From contig CAWIDT010000001.1 of NCBI GenBank assembly GCA_963834945.1, positions 186,001-250,000 of the forward strand: 64,000 nt of DNA, read 5' to 3'. The notes beneath the pieces are model-generated. The model had not been told where the DNA came from and made no database searches. It saw nothing but the letters and a program-made list of their open reading frames with translations. The position numbers were made by a program, and so were the translations under genes. Source of the stretch: R-RK-3 sp963834945. GTDB taxonomy: Bacteria; Pseudomonadota; Alphaproteobacteria; Rhizobiales; Rhodomicrobiaceae. Shown here in pieces: positions 59,156-64,000 of this stretch; the stretch's first letter is position 1, and every line of letters starts with the position of its first letter.

Positions 59156-60344
59156 TCAGCCGCTATAGGCCGCACCCGATACCAGGTCGGCGGTGCTGTA
59201 CATGGTCAGCATCGGCTCGTCCTGCAGCACGGCCTCGTCATAATGGCCAAAGCCATTGAAGCGCGAGGACATCGCACGCCCGTAAGCGCCGATATTCCCG
59301 ATCTCGATATAGTCGCCCTCAGCCGTCGCTTCCGGCAGATAGAACGGGCCGGGCATGAAATCGGCGCTGTCGCAAGTCGGTCCGTAGAGCGAAAACGGCG
59401 CGACGGACTGCGATCCAGCCTGGCTGCCGTTCAGTTCCAGCCGCCGCGCGGGAAAGACGAACTTCATATAGGCGGCGTCGTACAGCACGCCGAAGGCACC
59501 GTCATTGATATAGAGCGTGTCGGTCCTTGCGCGCCTCGACCCGCACGATCACCGACTCCGCCTCCGCGACCAGCGCGCGGCCCGGCTCGGCCCACAGCTG
59601 GCAATGCGCGCCGGTCGAGGTTTGCTCGAACGCCTCGCGGATCTCGTCCATATAATCGGCGAGCGCCGGCGGCTCCAGCTCCGGATAGGCGGAGGGAAAT
59701 CCGCCGCCGACATCGATAACGTCAGCGACAACGCCCGCATGCACGATGTGCTGCGACATGGTCCTGAGCGCAAGGCCGTAGGCGGCGGGCGACATGGCCT
59801 GCGAGCCGACATGGAAGGTGAGACCAAGGCAATCTGCGGCCTGCCGCGTCTTGCGCAGCAGGTCGGCGGCCGACATCCAGGGCGTGCCGAATTTATCCTC
59901 CAGCGGAATTTCGCTGAAGGTGTTCGGGCAGGCCATGCGCACCATCAAAGTGAGATCGGAAGCGTTGCCGGTTTCCTCGACGATCTTGGCCAGTTCGGCC
60001 TCGCAATCGAGCGCGAAGGTGCGGATGCCGTGATCGAAATAGGCGCGGCGGATCAGCTCGCGCGACTTGATCGGATGCATGACATGAGCGGAGGCACCCG
60101 GCAGCGCCGCGACCTGCTGGATTTCTGGAATGGAAGCCACATCGAAATCCCGGATGCCGGCGCCATGCAGAACCGAGAGTACGTGCGGCGCGTCATTCGC
60201 CTTGATGGCGTAGAGGCATTTTCCGGGAAAATTCTGGAGAAACCAGCGCGCGGCTCTCTCGGCCGCGTGCGGACGAAAGGCTAATACCGGGCGCTCGGTC
60301 TGATGCAGACGAATGAGGTCTGCGGCGCAGCGGTAGTTATCCAT
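59156..60344 (-). pseudogene. Ornithine/lysine decarboxylase, fold-III PLP type (frameshifted as read)
   Basis: The first part carries the PLP lysine K48 in YAIKANDAPHVL, FDVASIPEIQQVAAL, FHVGSQAMSP and the glycine loop DVGGGFPSAYP, the alanine-racemase-like barrel of eukaryotic-type ornithine decarboxylase. The frame breaks near 59524. The other frame resumes with LYDAAYMKFVFPARRL, and the catalytic cysteine in GPTCDSADFM, to a normal end at 59156. One surplus G in AAGGACC (the joined text would read EARKTDTLYIND) accounts for it. It makes putrescine or cadaverine. Followed by agmatinase, and preceded by a structured leader. A sequence error is plausible. Confidence 0.85.
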
Positions 60345-60500
60345 CCCATAAATCCCCCTACCTTGCTATTGATCCTGTGCCGAACGTGCCGATGGCACCG
60401 CAGCGGTGGACCCCATAAGTCCTTATGCGGGCGATGTAAAGCCCTTTCCGTCTTCCTGGCTGTAAATGTCTAAAGTCCAAGGGTCCAAAGACGATTCAGC
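60345..60500 (-). promoter_or_regulatory. Structured leader upstream of the decarboxylase (speF-like RNA candidate)
   Basis: Three close hairpins in the leader: CACCGC/GCGGTG (60396-60408), CATAAG/CTTATG (60414-60427) and GGGC/GCCC (60429-60444). In alphaproteobacteria a conserved speF RNA motif is known upstream of ornithine decarboxylase genes, and this leader lies in the same place. I cannot compare it to the consensus here, so the identity is an inference. Confidence 0.5.
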
Positions 60501-60568
60501 GAGCGATGTAATTGGGAAAAATCCCAGCCCGTTTCAAGGGAGCCGGACATTGAAATTCGGGCCGTGGG

Positions 60569-60808
60569 TCAGCGCTGCCCGCCGCCGTTCTTGATCACAA
60601 AGCGGTATACGTTGCCCTCGATCTGCGATGTGTCGAGCAGTTCGTGCCCCGCCGATTCGCAGAACGCTGGAACGTCGTCCAGCGCGCCCGGATCATTTGA
60701 AAGCAATTCCAGCGTTTGTCCCGGCGCCATGGCGCGGAGGGCCTTGATGGCTTTCAGGATCGGCAAAGGGCAGCTTAACCCGGTCGCATCCAGCATTTTT
60801 TCCGCCAT
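60569..60808 (-). CDS. tusA: TusA-family sulfurtransferase
   Basis: A 79-residue protein. It has DATGLSCPLPILKAIKAL with the active-site cysteine in CPLP, and DPGALDDVPAFCESAGHEL. It passes persulfide sulfur, for example for tRNA thiolation or sulfur oxidation. Next to c-type cytochromes and in a genome with xsc, so a role in sulfur metabolism is possible. Confidence 0.9.
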   Translation of the reverse strand: MAEKMLDATGLSCPLPILKAIKALRAMAPGQTLELLSNDPGALDDVPAFCESAGHELLDTSQIEGNVYRFVIKNGGGQR

Positions 60809-60923
60809 GGGTATTTCCTTTCACGCCGGATTTTACCGGAAGCGTGAATTCTCTCCAAGCTGAAATGTCGCCAATAGGTTATATCCCTATGCTTTTCGAT
60901 GCTCGCGAAGAAGGAAACGAGAG

Positions 60924-61850
60924 CTATTGCTTCTTCGGACGCGCGTCCTCCACTGGCGGGAGCGACTTGAGATAGGCGGCAATCGCGTCGCGATCCTCGG
61001 ACGTCAGCTGCGCCATATTCTGCTGCACCTTGGCCATTGCGCCGCCCATCACGTCGCCCTTGGGCGTGAAGCCGGTCTGCAGCGCATAGGAGATGTCCTT
61101 GGCGCTCCATGAGCCGATGCCGGTCTTATCAGGCGTAATGTTCGGAACGAAGCCTTTGCCCTCGGCGGCAGGCGCTCCCGACAGCTTCTTCGATGCGATC
61201 ATGCCGCCCAGCGCGCTCCGAGGCGTGTGGCACTCGCCGCAATGCCCCAGCGCTTCGACGAGATAGGCACCGCGATTGACCTGCGCCGATTGCGAGGGAT
61301 CGGGCGCGAACGTCTTGCCGTCCAGATAGAGCCCCTTCCAGATGTTAAGGCCGGCGCGGATGCTGTAAGGGAAGGAGAGCTCGTGATAGGGCACTTTGGA
61401 GCTGACCGGCTCCAGGGTCTGGAGAAACGCCCACAGATCGAGCAGATCGCTCCGCGTCATGTGCTGATAGGTGGCGTAGGGGAACGCCGGATACAGGTTG
61501 GACCCATCCGGTGCGGTGCCTTTCGTCATCGCCTTGATGAAATCTTCGCTGCTCCACCCGCCCAGGCCGGTCTCTTTGTCCGGAGTGATGTTGGGGACGT
61601 AAAAGGTGCCGTATTGGCTCTTCAGGCAGCGGCCGCCGATCGGTTTCAGGTCGTCCTTGGTTTTGAGGTCGTCGCATTTGTCCGACGCCGGGGCTGCGTG
61701 GCAGGAGGAGCAGCCACCGGCGTAATAGAGATATTGGCCGTTCTTCGCGTTGGGGGTGTCGGCGCCGCCTGAGGCGGGTTGCGCGTGCACAGCGCTCGCG
61801 GCCGCGGCGCTGATCAGCACCGCAATGGCGCAATCTCGAAAGCGGGGCAT
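60924..61850 (-). CDS. Dihaem cytochrome c
   Basis: A 308-residue periplasmic protein with signal peptide (CAIAVLISAAAASAVHAQ). Two haem sites: GGCSSCHAAP near residue 50 and GHCGECHTP near 205. Likely axial methionines lie in QHMT and VMGGAM. The family with two c domains forms the electron-accepting subunit of alcohol, sulfite or gluconate dehydrogenases. The dehydrogenase partner is not in the window. It is followed upstream by a c556 cytochrome gene, so the two may share an electron chain. Confidence 0.88.
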   Translation of the reverse strand: MPRFRDCAIAVLISAAAASAVHAQPASGGADTPNAKNGQYLYYAGGCSSCHAAPASDKCDDLKTKDDLKPIGGRCLKSQYGTFYVPNITPDKETGLGGWSSEDFIKAMTKGTAPDGSNLYPAFPYATYQHMTRSDLLDLWAFLQTLEPVSSKVPYHELSFPYSIRAGLNIWKGLYLDGKTFAPDPSQSAQVNRGAYLVEALGHCGECHTPRSALGGMIASKKLSGAPAAEGKGFVPNITPDKTGIGSWSAKDISYALQTGFTPKGDVMGGAMAKVQQNMAQLTSEDRDAIAAYLKSLPPVEDARPKKQ

Positions 61851-61859
61851 CGCGGACCC

Positions 61860-62297
61860 TTATCGGTCGACCTTATATTTTTCGTGGCACGCCTGGCAGC
61901 TCCGGCCGAGGGTGACGAAGGCCGGCTGAAGGCTGGCCATCCCGCCCGCTGCGGCGTTTGCCGCCTTGGCGCTATCGCTCTTTACCTGGACTGCCAGGGA
62001 GTCGAAGTCGGCCTTGTTTTTCCAGATGTCCGGCTTGGCGTCGGAATCCTTTGACGTGCTTCCTTCGGGAAACAGCGTGACGAACTGGTCCAGCGTCGGG
62101 CTGATCGTGCTTAGCGCCTCGGCCGCTGCCGCCCCATCATAGGGCTTCTCGCCCTTGAACATGGCGGTGATCAGCGTCACGGCATTGCCATTCTTCTTCA
62201 TCAGCGCCTGACGCTGCTTTATCGGGCCGTCCTGCGCGATCGCGGCGCCCGTCGCCGCGACCGAGCAGATGGTGAGAGCAAGGATGATGCGTTTCAT
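61860..62297 (-). CDS. Cytochrome c556 (class II cytochrome c)
   Basis: A 145-residue protein. Signal peptide MKRIILALTICSVAATGAAI then AQD. The mature protein is a four-helix bundle with the haem motif CQACHEKYKVDR at the C-terminus, the class II arrangement, and an RQALMKKNGNAV helix near the start with a candidate axial methionine. The ATG at 62297 has GAGGGAA upstream. Ten bp before the dihaem cytochrome c gene. Confidence 0.92.
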   Translation of the reverse strand: MKRIILALTICSVAATGAAIAQDGPIKQRQALMKKNGNAVTLITAMFKGEKPYDGAAAAEALSTISPTLDQFVTLFPEGSTSKDSDAKPDIWKNKADFDSLAVQVKSDSAKAANAAAGGMASLQPAFVTLGRSCQACHEKYKVDR

Positions 62298-62408
62298 GCT
62301 ATTCCCTCGTAACAGTGACAAAATCTCACGGCTCGCCGCCGCATGGTCAGTGCGCAGCCTATCGTTCCGCTAACCCGGAAGCGCTTCAACTTGCCGTGAC
62401 TCCATCCC

Positions 62409-63332
62409 TTATTGCAATCCGGCGTAGCGCACCGCATACACCCAGCCGGTCACCGCCAGCGCGCTGACCACGGTCGACAGGAACACCATCATCGACGCAA
62501 GACCGGGACGGGCCTGATGCTCCTGCGCGAATATCGCCAGGAGAACGCCGACAGGCACCGCCGCGCTGATGACAAAAAACGCCGTCAGATGCGGCGGCAG
62601 GCCGAGCAGCACCGCGAACCCCCACGCGGTCGCCGGCGCGACGCCAAGCCGCAGCAAAATGCCCAGCAGCAACGGTCCGCGCTCGACCTTGGCATCGACC
62701 GCTGCAAGCTGCACGCCCAGCAGCAGCAGCGCCATCGGCGTGAAGGCGTCGCTCACCAGTTTGAGCGGCACGGCGAACACGGTCGGCAGCGTCACATCGA
62801 AGCCTTTCAGCGCATAGCCCAGCGCCACAGCCGGCAAGAGCGGCGTGCCGAACAGCGCCTTCCAGATGCGCGGCCGGCCTTCTCCGCGCGATTGGAAGGC
62901 GAGCATGGCGACAGGCGCGATCAGGATCGAATGCAGGCTGAATACGACCGTCTGATACAGCAGGAAATCTTCGGGAAAGGTGAGCTGGACCAGCGGAATC
63001 CCGTAATTGCCCGAATTGGAGAAGAACCCGGCCATGGCGATCAGCGCGCAAACCTCCCGGCCCATCCCAAACATCGCCGCCATGCCCCATCCGACCGCGA
63101 ACAGAAAGGCGAAATGCAGCAGGGAGAACCAGACGATCGGCAGGGCCGCGTCGAGCGGCAATTTCGCCGCGCTCGGGAAATAGATCAGCGCGCAAGGAAG
63201 CAGCACGTAGACCTGCATCCGCGTCAGCGTCGGGACATCGAAGCTCATGCGCTTCTGCACGCCATATCCCAATGCGACAAGGCCAAGGATCGGCAAGGTG
63301 ATGCCGGTCAGGATATCGAGGAAAAGCTGCAA
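62409..63332 (-). CDS. AEC-family (auxin efflux carrier-like) permease
   Basis: A protein of about 307 residues with ten helices. It opens LDILTGITLPILGLVALGYGVQ and has NSGNYGIPLVQLTF, the family's conserved motif, and PVAMLAFQS. Bacterial members export or take up small carboxylates such as malate. I prefer a TTG at 63332, with GGAG seven bases upstream; an ATG at 63371 lies at the repeat boundary. The substrate is unknown. Confidence 0.85.
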   Translation of the reverse strand: MQLFLDILTGITLPILGLVALGYGVQKRMSFDVPTLTRMQVYVLLPCALIYFPSAAKLPLDAALPIVWFSLLHFAFLFAVGWGMAAMFGMGREVCALIAMAGFFSNSGNYGIPLVQLTFPEDFLLYQTVVFSLHSILIAPVAMLAFQSRGEGRPRIWKALFGTPLLPAVALGYALKGFDVTLPTVFAVPLKLVSDAFTPMALLLLGVQLAAVDAKVERGPLLLGILLRLGVAPATAWGFAVLLGLPPHLTAFFVISAAVPVGVLLAIFAQEHQARPGLASMMVFLSTVVSALAVTGWVYAVRYAGLQ

Positions 63333-63359
63333 GCCGACGCTCCGAAGGGTCCGGCTCTG

Positions 63360-63567
63360 CTCTAGACCCATTCCCGATTCATTTGAATCGGAAATGTGTC
63401 CAGAGTCTTTGCCTGCCGCGCTTCTTATCCGAAAGCCGCGTAACACCTTTCGGGCAGCGCTCTAGATCATGATCGCTCCAAAGGGAAACGAACATGACCT
63501 GGATTTCTTTGTTTTCGCACGATTTTTCGGGAAAACCGGTGTCCACTTTTCCCGATCGTGCTCTAAG
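63360..63567. repeat. Composite of two CTAG-bounded mosaic repeats (family C then family B copy 2)
   Basis: From CTCTAGACCCATTCCCGATT (63360) with palindrome CCGATTCATTTGAATCGG to GCGCTCTAG (63464) is one unit. From CTAG at 63462 the family-B unit follows (ATCATGATCGCTCCAAAGG to GATCGTGCTCTAA), matching 17369-17470. The two share the CTAG at their junction. Confidence 0.85.
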
Positions 63568-63623
63568 CGGCAAAGCCGGATCGGCCAGCCGAATCCGCGC
63601 GGATAGCCGGTGCGGAGCTAAGA

Positions 63624-64000
63624 TTATTGCGCCGGGGTGGCGGGTTCCTCCGGCAGGGCGTCGAGGGCGAGATTGAGCTTGAGCACATTGACGCGGGGCT
63701 CGCCGAGCAGGTTGAAGGTGCGGTCCTCGACATAGACGGCGATGATCTTCCATAGATCGCCTTCCTCCATGTTGCGTGCGGCGGCAACACGGGGCGCCTG
63801 AGCATAGGCGGCTTGCGGCGAGATGTGCGGGTCGAGACCGCTCGCGGACGCCGTCACCATCTCCGCCGGGAGCTGGCGCTGTCCAAGCTCGGCGCGCTCG
63901 GCTCCGGTGCGCTGCCGGATCGCCGCGATCAGGCCGGCACTGGAGGGAGCTTCATGGGTTCCGCCGGATATGCGGGCATCGTAGGCTGAGGCGGAGGGGC
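63624..64000 (-). CDS. kdpC: Potassium-transporting ATPase subunit KdpC (partial, 5' end outside window)
   Basis: About 125 C-terminal residues of KdpC. Reading from the edge: YDARISGGTHEAPSSAGLI, then MVTASASGLDPHISPQAAYA (the diagnostic VTASASGLDPHIS), EPRVNVLKLNLALDAL near the end. KdpC is the periplasmic chaperone subunit of the high-affinity K+ pump KdpFABC. The remaining kdp genes are expected beyond the right edge. No kdpD/kdpE follows kdpC. Confidence 0.93.
   Translation of the reverse strand, partial: PSASAYDARISGGTHEAPSSAGLIAAIRQRTGAERAELGQRQLPAEMVTASASGLDPHISPQAAYAQAPRVAAARNMEEGDLWKIIAVYVEDRTFNLLGEPRVNVLKLNLALDALPEEPATPAQ

Overview
The window is GC-rich, densely coding DNA from an alphaproteobacterium, most likely a member of the Hyphomicrobiales (Rhizobiales). 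Three things point there. It has a circularly permuted two-piece tmRNA gene with an ANDNYAEAALAA tag. It has short intergenic mosaic repeats with CTAG termini of the kind common in this order. It has typical alphaproteobacterial gene neighbourhoods (hisB-DUF2628-hisH, gor-DUF2059-rpiA, a lone hslVU pair). Genus cannot be read from the sequence.

Layout. 1-6 kb: a SucCD-like acyl-CoA ligase pair (beta subunit cut by the window edge), a TAXI-type periplasmic binding protein with a partner protein, and sulfoacetaldehyde acetyltransferase (xsc), together suggesting organosulfonate use. 6-10.4 kb: a KdpE/KdpD-like two-component pair, with KdpD lacking its N-terminal sensor domain, divergent from the potassium transporter kup; kdpC lies at the far right end of the window. 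10.7-14.8 kb: an accessory, partly AT-richer and decayed segment with a double-glycine-leader mini-protein, two membrane-protein genes, a broken HlyD adaptor, IS1380- and IS21-like scraps and a fragment of a DUF499 ATPase, ending at tRNA-Ser(GGA). 15-22.7 kb: small membrane and secreted proteins, msrA, a TIGR01777 epimerase, an AraC regulator divergent from a threonine-dehydratase-like gene, and a GT2 glycosyltransferase. 23-25.7 kb: thiolase, [3Fe-4S]-type ferredoxin and cytochrome P450 in one operon. 25.7-29.5 kb: EmrB/EmrA efflux divergent from a TetR regulator with two palindromic operators. 29.5-36.2 kb: hslUV and a histidine cluster (hisB, DUF2628, hisH, hisA, an arginase-like gene, hisF) with a small antisense gene after hisH. 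36.2-46 kb: ArsR with two SRPBCC paralogues, a LURP-one-like protein, an orphan ECF-type ATPase, a Fur/Zur regulator, ispG, a thioesterase and two MFS transporters. 46-49.6 kb: sspB beside the tmRNA gene, two paralogous small secreted proteins, a cold-shock protein, and a tRNA-Lys(UUU) interrupted by a 214-nt group I intron. 50-64 kb: an autotransporter barrel, gor-DUF2059-rpiA, gabD, gph, tRNA-Val(CAC), a heptad-repeat protein, agmatinase and ornithine-type decarboxylase with a structured leader, tusA, two c-type cytochromes, an AEC permease and the end of kdpC.

Two cross-cutting observations. First, two or three families of CTAG-bounded intergenic repeats recur, and several supply the stop codon or C-terminus of a neighbouring gene. 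Second, single-base frameshifts interrupt hisF, the decarboxylase, the autotransporter signal peptide and the hlyD remnant. Because one is in a core biosynthetic gene, some are probably sequence errors rather than true pseudogenes. The most striking element is the group I intron in the tRNA-Lys anticodon loop.
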